Source of the DNA: Edaphobacter sp.
GTDB lineage: Bacteria; Acidobacteriota; Terriglobia; Terriglobales; Acidobacteriaceae
Reading direction: 5' to 3'
DNA length: 64,000 bases
NCBI GenBank assembly: GCA_025462645.1
Contig: JAOAPB010000045.1
Location: 62,001-126,000 of the forward strand
The position numbers and the translations under genes are program-made. Below are positions 47,845 to 56,790 of this stretch, in pieces. The first letter of the stretch is position 1. The number at the start of each line of letters is the position of its first letter. The notes beneath the pieces are model-generated. The model was not told the origin of the DNA. It saw only the letters and a program-made list of their open reading frames with translations, and did not search any database.

Positions 47845-49163
47845 TCTGATTTAGATGCGGCGGAGGGCTGTGACAATGTTGTCGATTTCAGCCAGTCTTC
47901 GAGCTGACCATTGGAACGCAGAAGGTTGATCTGCGTTTGCCGGAGCTGGAGGTCTGTATCTAGAAAGTCGAGGTAGCGGGCCCGCTCCTGAATGCGGGCG
48001 TTTTGTTCTTCCTTGGGGCTGACAGGCTGACCGCCTGGGTTGCCGTCACGAAGTTGAATACGAACGACGTCAACCTGATTTTGAGCGAGTTCTCGTTCAA
48101 GTGAATCTACCTCCGCGCGAGCCTGAAGTTCCCGGATGGCGGTACTGATCTTCTGGCGGCCTTCAAAGAACTGGTTGCGTGCCTGGTCAGCTTCATGAAC
48201 GCTGCGATTGGCTTCGGCGAGGGACTCGCGTGCCTTCGCGCGCTTGGTGGCGTCAAAGATGGGAAGGTTGAACTGGAGGCCAATCTGGACGCTGTTGTAA
48301 TTGTCAAAGGTCAGATAATACTGCTGGTAGTTGTTGAAGCTGGCAAGGCGGCTGTACTGGACTCCCAGCCCTATCTGTGGGCGGTATAGTTTACGTGAGT
48401 CGCCGAAGGCGGACTGTAATTTGGACTGGGCAACCGAGTAGGCAGCCTGTATCGACTCCGGAAGCTGTGTATTGCTGGCCGGAGAGCGGTTCAATGGCGG
48501 AAGCAATGGGATGCTTGCGTGGTCGGTCGTTATGTCGTCGGCGGAAAGGCCGGTCAGATGGGCAAGATGAAGGCGCTGATCGCTGACGTCATCTTCAAGC
48601 TGGATCTGGCGAAGCTGAAGATTGGCCGATGTAATCTTCGAGCGCGTAAGTTCGACTTGTGTGTCTTGTCCTGCTTCGAGCCGTTGCTGGATGATTCTCG
48701 TTAACTCACCTGCAAATCTCGATTCCTCTCCCGCAGCCTTGATACGTTCAAGGTCGGCATCGAGTGAGAGGTATGTTGTGGCGGCGTCTTGCATAATCTG
48801 TTGCCGAACATCGCTCAGACTATGATTCGCTGCCTCCAATCCCGTGCGGGCAGCGCGAATGTAATTACGCTGAGACTCATCGAAGAGAAGCGATTGCGCA
48901 GTGATGTTAAAGAGTGAAGGAGCGCCGAAGGGGAAACCGTAGGTATAGCCAAGGCCAGAGCCGATGCTGAAAGCCGGTATGTATACGTCCTTGGTCTGTT
49001 CCAATACCGCGCGCGCCTTTGCGACGTCGGCCTCCGCCACCCGGACCTTAGGGCTGTTCTTGAGCGCAAGATCCACCGCTGTGGTGAATGAGATCTGAGC
49101 GATGGCGGGCGTCACCGCAAGGGCGAGCACAGAAGACGTAACAATTAGGTGAAGACGGGTCAT
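47841..49163 (-). CDS. TolC-family outer membrane efflux protein
   Basis: A 440-residue exported protein. Signal peptide TRLHLIVTSSVLALAVTPAIAQ, then ISFTTAVDLALKNSPKVRVAEADVAKA, typical of TolC-family repeats. The second repeat begins YSVAQSKLQSAFGDSRKLYRPQIGLG. Long coiled-coil regions are visible around 110-210 and 315-400. It is in an operon with an adaptor and a TPR protein. No inner-membrane pump is encoded next to them. Confidence 0.88.
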   Translation of the reverse strand: MTRLHLIVTSSVLALAVTPAIAQISFTTAVDLALKNSPKVRVAEADVAKARAVLEQTKDVYIPAFSIGSGLGYTYGFPFGAPSLFNITAQSLLFDESQRNYIRAARTGLEAANHSLSDVRQQIMQDAATTYLSLDADLERIKAAGEESRFAGELTRIIQQRLEAGQDTQVELTRSKITSANLQLRQIQLEDDVSDQRLHLAHLTGLSADDITTDHASIPLLPPLNRSPASNTQLPESIQAAYSVAQSKLQSAFGDSRKLYRPQIGLGVQYSRLASFNNYQQYYLTFDNYNSVQIGLQFNLPIFDATKRAKARESLAEANRSVHEADQARNQFFEGRQKISTAIRELQARAEVDSLERELAQNQVDVVRIQLRDGNPGGQPVSPKEEQNARIQERARYLDFLDTDLQLRQTQINLLRSNGQLEDWLKSTTLSQPSAASKSE

Positions 49164-49217
49164 ACGTCCTGAAGGCTCCTGCGAGATCGACTGAACACCA
49201 TGGTATAGCCTTTCCTC

Positions 49218-50192
49218 CTACAATCCCTGCATCGCCTTGCGGGCAGGGGCATAGTTGGAGGCCAGAGCGAGTGCAGCGGCATACTCCCGTCGTGCGCCTG
49301 CGGAGTCGCCGCGATGTAGAAGAAGATCGCCAAGCTGGAGATGTACCTTGAATGCAGGTGCGCTATCCGACTTCGCGGTGGAGGCAAGATAGTCACGCAG
49401 GAGCTGTTCTGCCAGCCCCGGAGCGCGTTGTGCCGTAGTGAGGATACTTGCCGCATCGACCAGTGCGCCATCTTTCATGGCGTCCGCAGCTATGCCGGCC
49501 TGCAGTGCGGCAACTGCCTTATCCGGCTGGCCATGTTCTTCATAGAATTGACCGAGATCGATGAAGGCTTCGGGTGCCTTCCCTGCAGTTGCAGCCTTGA
49601 ACTCCGCCTCCGCGGTACCGGTATCCTTCCTCTTATTGGCCATAAATCCTCGCAGACGATGCGCCTGCGACGGAAACCGAGGCTGCATCCGTTCAGCAAG
49701 CGCCTCCGCTTTACCCAGACCCCCGCCAACAAACCCTGGGGCGGCCACATAATACTGCCCAAGATCGCTCATCGCATGGACATTGGAGGGATTCAGCTCG
49801 ACGGCGCGTTCGAAGGACGATCGAACCTTCTTTGCTAGACCATAGGCAACCAGGGGGTTCGCCTGCGATGCCTTCAGTCCATAGGCGCGTCCCAGCCACA
49901 TCTGATGGTCGCTCTCCGCAGGAGCGTTCGAGGCCGCCAATTCGCATTCATGGATGGCCGGGTCCGCCATATCCTGCGCGTAGTACACCCGGCATAGAAG
50001 CTGGTGTGCCATGGCATCGCCGGGCTGTGCCGACAGAGCCTGATGCAGCAGATTGGCTGCATCATCCACCCGGCCCTGCTGCAGAAGGGCGCTTGCCTGT
50101 GCATTCTCCGCATGGAGGGGCTTCGTGACGGAGATCAGAGCGAAGACCAGGGACGCCAGGCGAAGAGAGATCAGACGAGTCGTCAAGACCAT
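49218..50192 (-). CDS. Exported TPR-repeat protein of the efflux operon
   Basis: A 324-residue protein with a signal peptide (LISLRLASLVFALISVTKPLHA). TPR-like helical pairs recur: ALLQQGRVDDAANLLHQALSA, YEEHGQPDKAVAALQAGIAAD and LLLHRGDSAGARREYAAALAL. It lies two bases after the adaptor gene stop and 54 bases before tolC. It probably serves as a periplasmic scaffold for this efflux or secretion system. Confidence 0.82.
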   Translation of the reverse strand: MVLTTRLISLRLASLVFALISVTKPLHAENAQASALLQQGRVDDAANLLHQALSAQPGDAMAHQLLCRVYYAQDMADPAIHECELAASNAPAESDHQMWLGRAYGLKASQANPLVAYGLAKKVRSSFERAVELNPSNVHAMSDLGQYYVAAPGFVGGGLGKAEALAERMQPRFPSQAHRLRGFMANKRKDTGTAEAEFKAATAGKAPEAFIDLGQFYEEHGQPDKAVAALQAGIAADAMKDGALVDAASILTTAQRAPGLAEQLLRDYLASTAKSDSAPAFKVHLQLGDLLLHRGDSAGARREYAAALALASNYAPARKAMQGL

Positions 50193-50194
50193 AG

Positions 50195-51433
50195 TTATTC
50201 GACTATCTTCACCGCAAGACCGTTGGATAGATCACGGTTGCTGGTCGCATTCAGTGCGACCGTATCCTTCTCGGTAAGTCCACCGGTAATCTCTACGCGG
50301 GTCAGGTTCACCACTCCAACCTGTACAGGCGTTCGCACGAGCTTGCCGTTGACGACACGAAAGACAAAGTCGCCCCCTTCAGCATGCAGGGCCTCACGAG
50401 GCACACTGAGCACGTTGAATCGTTGCGATGTCGTGACCGTGACCGTGACGTTGGTATTCGGCAGCAGATCGCCCTTGGCATCGTCCACCGTGATAATGCA
50501 CTCACCGACGTTCCGAGTCCCGTATGTGATCACCGTGGTGGGGGCACGGCTGATATGTCCATGCCAGGTCTGGTTTGGCTTCGCGTCCCAGACGATCTTG
50601 ACGGCTTGGCCGACAGCCAGCTTCCCGATCTCTGGCTCGTCGAAGTAGGCACGAACCAGGAGCCGATTCAGATCGGCAACGTCCATCAGATCTTCTCCAG
50701 CCGGAACAAAATCGTAGGTAGACACTGGAATGGAGTAGACACTTCCGTTCAGCGGCGAGCGAATATTCGCGGCGGCATAGCTGCTGCGCGCAGCGGCCAC
50801 ACCGGCTTTGGCGTCGGCAAGTTGAGCCTGGGCCCGTTTCAAATCGCCTGCGCTATAACGCGCCGTGCCGCGTTGCTGGATACTTTGCAGCGCACTGGTT
50901 GCCTCTTGCAGTCGTTGTTCTGCCGATACGACCTCCGCAGGGGAGGCGGCACCTTTCTGTTGGAGCTGGCGTAGCGCGGCCAGATCGGTCTGGGCCTGTC
51001 TCTGACGCGTCTCGGCATGACTGAGATCGGCTGCCAGGGCGAGACGCTCTTCTTGCGATCCGTTACGATTAATGTTCTGCTGATTCAACTCAGCGGAGCT
51101 CAAAGCAGAGGTTGCCGAGGCCAATCGAGCCGCTGGGTCGGCATCATCCATCTTGACCAACAGGTCTCCGGTCCTGACCTTTTGTCCCACTTCAACATAG
51201 ATCTTGGCTACAACTCCCGCCGCGGGCGCGTGTGCTTGGAAGTACTCTACGGGCTCAACCCTGCCGTTGGTCGAAACCGTGCTCAATAGATTCTGGTGAT
51301 TCACAGCCGCTACCCGAACTTCAACGGTATCGCGGGTGAAGCTGCGAATACCCATAACGAGCAGCACGATGACTGCGAGCACGATGCCCCACAGCACAAC
51401 AGGATTCAGGCGTCTTGTCTCGGTAGTCGGCAT
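50195..51433 (-). CDS. HlyD/RND-type periplasmic adaptor
   Basis: A 412-residue membrane fusion protein. One N-terminal membrane helix (about 12-28). Biotinyl-lipoyl-like segments GRVEPVEYFQAHAPAAGVVAKIYVE and NIRSPLNGSVYSIPV flank a coiled coil (about 95-205). A beta-barrel domain follows (LLVRAYFDEPEIGKLAVGQ). It heads an adaptor-TPR-TolC operon. An ABC permease is a usual partner, but none is adjacent. Confidence 0.88.
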   Translation of the reverse strand: MPTTETRRLNPVVLWGIVLAVIVLLVMGIRSFTRDTVEVRVAAVNHQNLLSTVSTNGRVEPVEYFQAHAPAAGVVAKIYVEVGQKVRTGDLLVKMDDADPAARLASATSALSSAELNQQNINRNGSQEERLALAADLSHAETRQRQAQTDLAALRQLQQKGAASPAEVVSAEQRLQEATSALQSIQQRGTARYSAGDLKRAQAQLADAKAGVAAARSSYAAANIRSPLNGSVYSIPVSTYDFVPAGEDLMDVADLNRLLVRAYFDEPEIGKLAVGQAVKIVWDAKPNQTWHGHISRAPTTVITYGTRNVGECIITVDDAKGDLLPNTNVTVTVTTSQRFNVLSVPREALHAEGGDFVFRVVNGKLVRTPVQVGVVNLTRVEITGGLTEKDTVALNATSNRDLSNGLAVKIVE

Positions 51434-51536
51434 TAGATTGAATCGTCAGTATATAAGACGCGAAAGCATTGAAAACGAAGCAGAAGATTTCGCTGGCCAA
51501 ATTCGAGCGAGGGGAAACTGCTCGTATACCCCACAC

Positions 51537-53405
51537 TTAAGCTCCACTTAAGTGTCCGGTAGGTGAAGCAGCCAGCCGCAGATCGATCAACTCCAGTTCA
51601 AGGCCTGGAAACTGCGGATTCGCCTTCGTCTTCAATCGGTAGGCAACGTCAATACGAGAGCCCAGACCCAGCGCCAGCTCTTCACAGCGCATCGGCCAGT
51701 TCACTGTACGGCTCCAGCCGAGCGCGCTGAAGCGCTGGGTCTTCCCCTCCTGCTGCACTTGCAGGCAGATATGCCGCTCCTTGATCAGGCGCACCTCAGC
51801 TGTAAGCGTAACCTCGCGAGAGACGAAGATAGGCTCCCGGTTCCCGATGCCAAATGGTCCACACCGTGTGATCCAGTCGAAGAAGTCCTGGGTCAGCTCG
51901 TCCAGCGAGACCTCAGCGTCACACTCCAGATTTGGTGTCAGCAACTGTCCGGTCAACAGGGAAGCGCCATACCGCTGCAGCCGCTCCCGCAAAACTCCCA
52001 CTCGGTCAGACGGCAGTGAGAAGCCCACCGCATGGGCATGTCCTCCGAAGCGGCTGAACAGACCGGCATCCGCCTCCATTCCATCGACACGATCGGAGAC
52101 GATATGAACAGCCGTCAGTGCCTCCAGCAGATGAAAGCCCTGAATCGACCGTCCCGACCCATGCGCCTGTCCATCCTCATGGGTCAGCACCAGTGCCGGA
52201 CGCCCTGTGCGATCCACCACCCGCGAGGCAAGGATCCCCAGGACTCCGCGATGCCAATCGGCGTCGTCCAGAACGATGCAATCAGCCGGAAACTCCTCAG
52301 ACTGCCCGCGAAGCGCATTGAGCTGAATCTCGATTGCCTCGAGTGCCCTCGTCTCTGTGGCCCGCCTGTCGTCATTCAGACGATTCAGCTTCTCCGCCAG
52401 CTCCGCCGCGCGCTCTGTATCCCTTGTCAAAAACAGCTCGACGACGTCGCTGGCGATATCCATACGACCGGCCGCATTGATGCGCGGAGCCAGCCGGAAT
52501 CCTACCTCCGTCGCGGTCGGCGCACGATTGATGGGAATCTGGGCCACCTGCATCAGCGCCCGCAACCCTGGCTGCACCGGGTTCCGCAGCTCGCGCAGCC
52601 CCAGTGCTGCAATCACCCGATTCTCGCCCTCAAGCGGCACCGAGTCCGCAATCGTCGCAATGGCTACCAGCTTCAGAAAAGAGGGAATCAGCCCTCGCTT
52701 CAGCCGCTCTCGCTCCGCATCCGTCTCTGCCGCCGCAGCCAGAATGGCATGAGCCAGCTTGAAGGCCACGCCCGCGCCGCACAACGATTTGAAGGGATAC
52801 GGACACCCCTCCTGCGCAGGGTTCAACACCGCGATCGCCTCTGGAACGCCCTCGCACTCATCCGGGAGATGATGGTCGGTAACGATCAGGTCCAGTCCAA
52901 GCGCCTTGGCCTCTGTCGCTGCGGCAAAGGCCCGAATCCCCGTGTCGACGCTGATCACCAGCCGCACCCCGGAGACTGCCGCCTGCCCCAGCACGCCCGC
53001 CTGCATCCCATATCCTTCGCGCAGCCGGTGCGGTACATGGTACGTCACGATAGCCGGTAGTTCTTTCGTGGCAATCCGCTCGATTGCCGTCTTCAACAGC
53101 ACCGTTGCGGTCGTCCCATCCACGTCGTAGTCGCCATAGATCAGGATTGGCTCGCCCGAGCGTACCGCCTGCTGTATCCGCGAGACGGCAACCCTCATGC
53201 CCAGCATCAGCATGGGATCGATCAGGTCATCGACACAAGAATGAAAAAAACTCTTCGCCTCACCCGGCTCGACGATACCCCTCGTCACAAGCAGCTCGGC
53301 AATGGCCCGTGGACAACCTGTCGCCTCAACGAGACGCGCCACTGCGTCAGTGTCGTGTGGTCGAATCGTCCATTGTTGTTGCGGCCCAGCCTGGGCGGAG
53401 ATCAT
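51537..53405 (-). CDS. recJ: Single-strand DNA exonuclease RecJ
   Basis: A 622-residue DHH-family 5'-3' exonuclease. Motif I is IYGDYDVDGTTATVLL, the DHH motif is LIVTDHHLPDE, and GAGVAFKLAHA follows. DHHA1 signature residues lie in GSGRSIQGFHLLEAL and FGGHAHAVGFSL. It recycles or degrades single strands in recombination and mismatch repair. A small unknown gene precedes it by eight bases. Confidence 0.94.
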   Translation of the reverse strand: MISAQAGPQQQWTIRPHDTDAVARLVEATGCPRAIAELLVTRGIVEPGEAKSFFHSCVDDLIDPMLMLGMRVAVSRIQQAVRSGEPILIYGDYDVDGTTATVLLKTAIERIATKELPAIVTYHVPHRLREGYGMQAGVLGQAAVSGVRLVISVDTGIRAFAAATEAKALGLDLIVTDHHLPDECEGVPEAIAVLNPAQEGCPYPFKSLCGAGVAFKLAHAILAAAAETDAERERLKRGLIPSFLKLVAIATIADSVPLEGENRVIAALGLRELRNPVQPGLRALMQVAQIPINRAPTATEVGFRLAPRINAAGRMDIASDVVELFLTRDTERAAELAEKLNRLNDDRRATETRALEAIEIQLNALRGQSEEFPADCIVLDDADWHRGVLGILASRVVDRTGRPALVLTHEDGQAHGSGRSIQGFHLLEALTAVHIVSDRVDGMEADAGLFSRFGGHAHAVGFSLPSDRVGVLRERLQRYGASLLTGQLLTPNLECDAEVSLDELTQDFFDWITRCGPFGIGNREPIFVSREVTLTAEVRLIKERHICLQVQQEGKTQRFSALGWSRTVNWPMRCEELALGLGSRIDVAYRLKTKANPQFPGLELELIDLRLAASPTGHLSGA

Positions 53406-53413
53406 CTGTGCGT

Positions 53414-53878
53414 CTACTCGTCGCTCTCTCGGTCATCCACCACGATGCCACCCAGATCCGTCGCCATCTCCATCAAATTCTGAAAGCTGTCGTACCAATC
53501 CGTTGCGACCTCGAAGAGGAACATCACTCCCTGGTGCGCGAACCCCAGCTGCAGATAGCCCACCTTGCCCACATGGTTGATCAGGTACTCGGCGTCGTCG
53601 AGCTCCTGCGCATCGTCGTCCGGAAACGTCTGGTCGCGCAGCTGCTCCAGCAGCAAGGCGATGTCCGACTTCTCCAGAACGACCTCGCTCATCGTGACGA
53701 ACGGTGCGCCTGCCGCCTTGGCGAGCTCTACGAAATCCTTCCAGCCGTCGGAGTTCTCTTCTTCAAACAGGACCGTGGGAACATCTTCCGTGACATAGCC
53801 GTTCAGTCGGCGCATACCGTGGCCGGCGATGAACGCCACCATATCGTCTTTCAGCGAGATAAGATTGTCTGATTGCAT
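53414..53878 (-). CDS. Conserved-looking hypothetical protein upstream of recJ
   Basis: A 154-residue soluble acidic protein. ATG 53878 is chosen; TTG 53881 would add one residue. MSEVVLEKSDIALLLEQLRD and a run DDDAQELDDAEYL are visible, with no recognised family. It ends eight bases before recJ and probably shares its transcript. It is divergent from the ferredoxin gene. Confidence 0.7.
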   Translation of the reverse strand: MQSDNLISLKDDMVAFIAGHGMRRLNGYVTEDVPTVLFEEENSDGWKDFVELAKAAGAPFVTMSEVVLEKSDIALLLEQLRDQTFPDDDAQELDDAEYLINHVGKVGYLQLGFAHQGVMFLFEVATDWYDSFQNLMEMATDLGGIVVDDRESDE

Positions 53879-53949
53879 CAAGCAGCTATTGTCTCAGAAA
53901 CCCCCGTGTGTCGCACGTTCAAGGCGGCCAAAGGGAAGGGAAGCTCTCA

Positions 53950-54315
53950 GTGCCGAAGTTCGACCGCCATATCTTCATCTGCACCAACGAGCGAGACGAG
54001 AGTGCCTCGCGCCCCAGCTGTCTCCCCGGCGGCAGCAAAAAGCTCAAGTCGGCCTTCAAGGATGCCATCAAGGAAGCTGGCCTCAAGCACCACATCCGCG
54101 CCAACGAGTCCGGCTGCCTCGACCAGTGCGAGCATGGGCCCGTCGTCGTGGTCTATCCCGAGGCCGTCTGGTACGGCTTCGTCCAGCTCGACGACGTCCG
54201 GGAGATCGTCGACGAACATCTCCTGCACAATCGCCCCGTCCAACGCCTTCGCCTGCCGGATACTTGTCTCAATACCGAGCGTTGCCCCCACAAGCCCGCC
54301 CCGAAACAGAAGTAA
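53950..54315 (+). CDS. Thioredoxin-like [2Fe-2S] ferredoxin
   Basis: A 121-residue protein. GTG 53950 is preceded by AAGGGAAG. The cluster cysteines fit Cys11, Cys24 (C-x12-C) and Cys56, Cys60 (GCLDQCEHGP). This is the thioredoxin-like 2Fe-2S ferredoxin arrangement. VVVVYPEAVWYGFVQLDD is the typical strand after the cluster. Its redox partner is unknown. It is followed by two DUF507 genes. Confidence 0.87.
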   Translation: MPKFDRHIFICTNERDESASRPSCLPGGSKKLKSAFKDAIKEAGLKHHIRANESGCLDQCEHGPVVVVYPEAVWYGFVQLDDVREIVDEHLLHNRPVQRLRLPDTCLNTERCPHKPAPKQK

Positions 54316-54366
54316 ATCTGTACCCGCTTTCGTTGATTCGTCATGGTATATTCGAATTAAAGTCAA

Positions 54367-54645
54367 ATGATTTTTTCAAAAGATTACGTTGGATATCTGG
54401 CACGCCAGACCGTAAAACATCTCATCGCCGAGAAGATGATTGACACCGAGAAACCGGCGATCCTCAACGAGCGCGTAGCTATAGCGATGGTCGATGAGTT
54501 GTCCCTCGAAGACCGGATCAACGATGAGGTCCGCGTCATCCTCGAGGCCTTCCAGGATGACATGCGCAAGACCGGCGCCAGCTACCCCGAGATGTTCAAG
54601 AAAGTAAAGAACGAGCTCGCCCGCAAGTACAAGGCGGTCCTGTGA
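54367..54645 (+). CDS. DUF507 protein, first copy
   Basis: A 92-residue protein with DUF507 pattern (FSKDYVGYLARQTVKHLIA, then KKVKNELARKYKAVL). It overlaps a second DUF507 gene by four bases. Function unknown; the family is mainly found in Acidobacteria and Deltaproteobacteria-like genomes. A TTAAAG-rich region precedes the ATG with no clear ribosome site. Confidence 0.85.
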   Translation: MIFSKDYVGYLARQTVKHLIAEKMIDTEKPAILNERVAIAMVDELSLEDRINDEVRVILEAFQDDMRKTGASYPEMFKKVKNELARKYKAVL

Positions 54646-54917
54646 GAATCTCTCGCGATAAGCTCAACAAGCTCGCCCACACCGTAGCCGACACCCTTGC
54701 CGAGATTCCCGAGTGCGACTTCCTCGAAGACCGCAACACCATCCGGCAGGAGGCCCGCAAGGCTCTCGAAAAGCTGCTTCTCGAAGAGACCAGGATCGAC
54801 GCCGCTGCTCGCCAGAAGATCGCCTCGCAGCGCAAGATCATCCTCGAAGGCTCGCAGGAGTGGGACATCCTCTACCGCAAGTACTACAACGACGAAGTCA
54901 AGAAGCTCGGCCTCTAA
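54642..54917 (+). CDS. DUF507 protein, second copy
   Basis: A 91-residue protein with GTG start overlapping the first DUF507 stop. Its core (RISRDKLNKLAHTVADTLAE and EWDILYRKYYNDEVKKLGL) is similar in layout to the first copy. Tandem paired paralogues suggest a heterodimer. No biochemical role is known. Confidence 0.85.
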   Translation: MRISRDKLNKLAHTVADTLAEIPECDFLEDRNTIRQEARKALEKLLLEETRIDAAARQKIASQRKIILEGSQEWDILYRKYYNDEVKKLGL

Positions 54918-54968
54918 ACTAAAAAGCTCGGCATCAAGACTCTGTTGTCCAAAAGAGCCTGTCCTTTT

Positions 54969-55007
54969 CCGCTGTTGCTCAAAAAATCCGCTGTTGCTCA
55001 AAAAAAT
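54969..55007. repeat. Tandem repeat CCGCTGTTGCTCAAAAAAT (two copies)
   Basis: Unit one spans 54969-54987 and unit two 54988-55007 (one extra A). They directly precede a dispersed-repeat copy. A weaker related stretch (TCTGTTGTCCAAAAGA) lies at about 54941. Confidence 0.8.
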
Positions 55008-55010
55008 CGT

Positions 55011-55044
55011 GTCATTCTGAGCGCAGCGACGAACCCCCGCATTT
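55011..55044. repeat. Dispersed repeat, second copy in window
   Basis: Thirty-four bases starting GTCATTCTGAGCGCAGCGA match 44965-44998 with two differences. Both copies are intergenic and adjoin short tandem arrays. Confidence 0.85.
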
Positions 55045-55143
55045 GTTTTTGTTGTTGTCTGTTCTCTTCAACCTTCCAACAAAAACACCCTTAAGTCCTG
55101 CTATAATCGTTCTATCGCAACAGAGGGTCTCTTCTCTCGTTCT

Positions 55144-55220
<77 letters not shown>

Positions 55221-55242
55221 AAGCCTTCAAGTTCGTTTTTTT

Positions 55243-55319
55243 GGCGCCATGGTGTAACTGGTTAACACGCGGCCCTTTCAAGGCTGAGAGTCCGGGTTCG
55301 AGCCCCGGTGGCGCTACCA
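55243..55319 (+). tRNA. tRNA-Glu(TTC), probable integration target
   Basis: The acceptor GGCGCCA pairs with TGGCGCT, and the anticodon loop CTTTCAA gives TTC. The T arm is CCGGG/CCCGG, and CCA is encoded. It lies 22 bases after tRNA-Glu(CTC). The integrase gene starts 160 bases downstream, so its 3' end is the likely attachment core. Confidence 0.95.
55297..55319 (+). other. Candidate attL core (tRNA-Glu 3' end)
   Basis: The T-loop and acceptor 3' end of tRNA-Glu(TTC) are the usual site for P4-type integrases. The integrase faces away from the tRNA and its element extends to the right. No second copy of this segment is seen inside the window, so attR would lie beyond 64,000. Confidence 0.45.
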
Positions 55320-55389
55320 TCCCCCTTCAGAACTCCCGTAAACTCGACACTCCCCCGTTGAAACGAGGGGATTTAGGTCAAAAGTTACT

Positions 55390-55429
55390 CTCACGCGGTC
55401 TCACCCAATCTCACTAGGTCTCACTAGGT
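55390..55429. repeat. Four tandem 10-bp repeats beside the integrase
   Basis: TCTCACGCGG, TCTCACCCAA, TCTCACTAGG and TCTCACTAGG follow each other without spacers. They lie between the tRNA end and the integrase start. One helical turn per unit fits protein binding along one DNA face. They may be integrase arm-type sites or a regulatory array for int. Confidence 0.7.
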
Positions 55430-55479
55430 TCGGGTACACTGCTGGGAGTACCCCCAAGCCTCTCAGGAGAGTGTCCCCC

Positions 55480-56721
55480 ATGCCGTTATCCGACCTGCGC
55501 GTAAAAACAGTAAAGCCCGCCGCCGCCAAGCGCATAAAGCTATTCGATGAGCGCGGACTGTACCTAGAAGTGTCCCCAACCGGTGGCAAGTGGTGGAGGT
55601 TGAAGTATGTTTACGGCGGCAAAGAGAGGCGATTGTCGCTTGGAGTGTACCCTGACGTAGGCTTGAAGGACGCCCGCGAGCGCCGCGATGCAGCCCGTAA
55701 ACTCCTCGCAGATGGTATTGACCCCGGCCAACACCGAAAAGAGAAGGCTGCGAATAACTTTGAAGCCGTCGCCCGCGAGTGGTTCGCCAAATTCACCACC
55801 GGCTGGGCTCCCGGCCATCAGCTGAGAGCACTCCGGCGCTTTGAGCGTGAAGTATTCCCACTCGTCGGCAACCGAGCAATAGCAGATATCAAACCGCCGG
55901 AGGTGCTGGGAGTCATCAGGCGCATAGAGACGCGCGGAGCCATCGACACGGCCCACAGGGTGCTGGGAGCGTGTTCCCAGGTCTTCCGCTATGGAGTCGC
56001 TACGGGGCGCTGTGAGAGTGATCCATCTCGGGACTTGCGGGGGGCTCTGCCACCAAAGAACGGCTCACACTTTGCCGCCACGACAGAGCCCGCCGCGCTC
56101 GCCGGTATATTGCGGGCGATGGATGGCTATGAGGGAACCCTGACGGTGAGCTGCGCTCTCCGCTTGGCTCCGCTGCTCTTTGTACGCCCTGGAGAATTAC
56201 GCCACGCGGAGTGGAAGGACGTTGATCTCGATGGCGCGGAGTGGCGCTACATGGTCACCAAGACGAAGACTCCGCATATTGTCCCGCTCAGCACACAAGC
56301 TGTGGCCATCCTTCGAGAGCTCCATCCGCTCACCGGCGGCGGGCGCTACGTCTTCCCCGGAGCTCGCAGCGCTGCGAGACCCATGAGCGACAACACCATA
56401 CTCGCGGCCATGCGACGAATGGGAATAGGTAAAGAGGAGATGACCGGACACGGCTTCCGAGCGGTGGCTCGCACTATCTTGGATGAGGTGTTGCACATTA
56501 GGCCGGACTTCATAGAGCATCAACTAGCCCACGCTGTCCGCGATCCGAATGGACGCGCATACATCCGCACAGCGCACCTCGCCGAGCGTCGGGCGATGAT
56601 GCAAAAGTGGGCGGATTACTTGGACGGCTTAGTGTGGCCGGCGACGCCCGCGCCTCTCGTGAATGATTCCCACAGTAAGGGCGATGACTCCAATGCTGAG
56701 CACGCCACCGAGCAACATTGA
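55480..56721 (+). CDS. int: P4-type tyrosine integrase
   Basis: A 413-residue tyrosine recombinase. ATG 55480 has AGGAG nine bases upstream. The N-terminal DUF4102 arm domain is clear (LSDLRVKTVKPAAAKRIKL, RGLYLEVSPTGGKWWRLKY, LGVYPDVGLKDARERRD). The catalytic domain has the Arg in FVRPGELRHAEW, HGFRAVARTIL (box II His-x-x-Arg), HQLAHAVRD, and the nucleophile in GRAYIRTAHLAERRAMMQKW. It is located beside tRNA-Glu(TTC) and would insert and excise the element to the right. Confidence 0.94.
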   Translation: MPLSDLRVKTVKPAAAKRIKLFDERGLYLEVSPTGGKWWRLKYVYGGKERRLSLGVYPDVGLKDARERRDAARKLLADGIDPGQHRKEKAANNFEAVAREWFAKFTTGWAPGHQLRALRRFEREVFPLVGNRAIADIKPPEVLGVIRRIETRGAIDTAHRVLGACSQVFRYGVATGRCESDPSRDLRGALPPKNGSHFAATTEPAALAGILRAMDGYEGTLTVSCALRLAPLLFVRPGELRHAEWKDVDLDGAEWRYMVTKTKTPHIVPLSTQAVAILRELHPLTGGGRYVFPGARSAARPMSDNTILAAMRRMGIGKEEMTGHGFRAVARTILDEVLHIRPDFIEHQLAHAVRDPNGRAYIRTAHLAERRAMMQKWADYLDGLVWPATPAPLVNDSHSKGDDSNAEHATEQH

Positions 56722-56790
56722 CCAAGTTTCAAAGGACGTTTGAATCATTTTGCAAACCTCCGCTCAAAATCGAGTATAGCGCCGCAAGCC

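Noticed and set aside
52032-53060. A 342-codon plus-strand frame inside recJ
   Set aside because: It is antisense to the DHH-family motifs of recJ and has no domain of its own.
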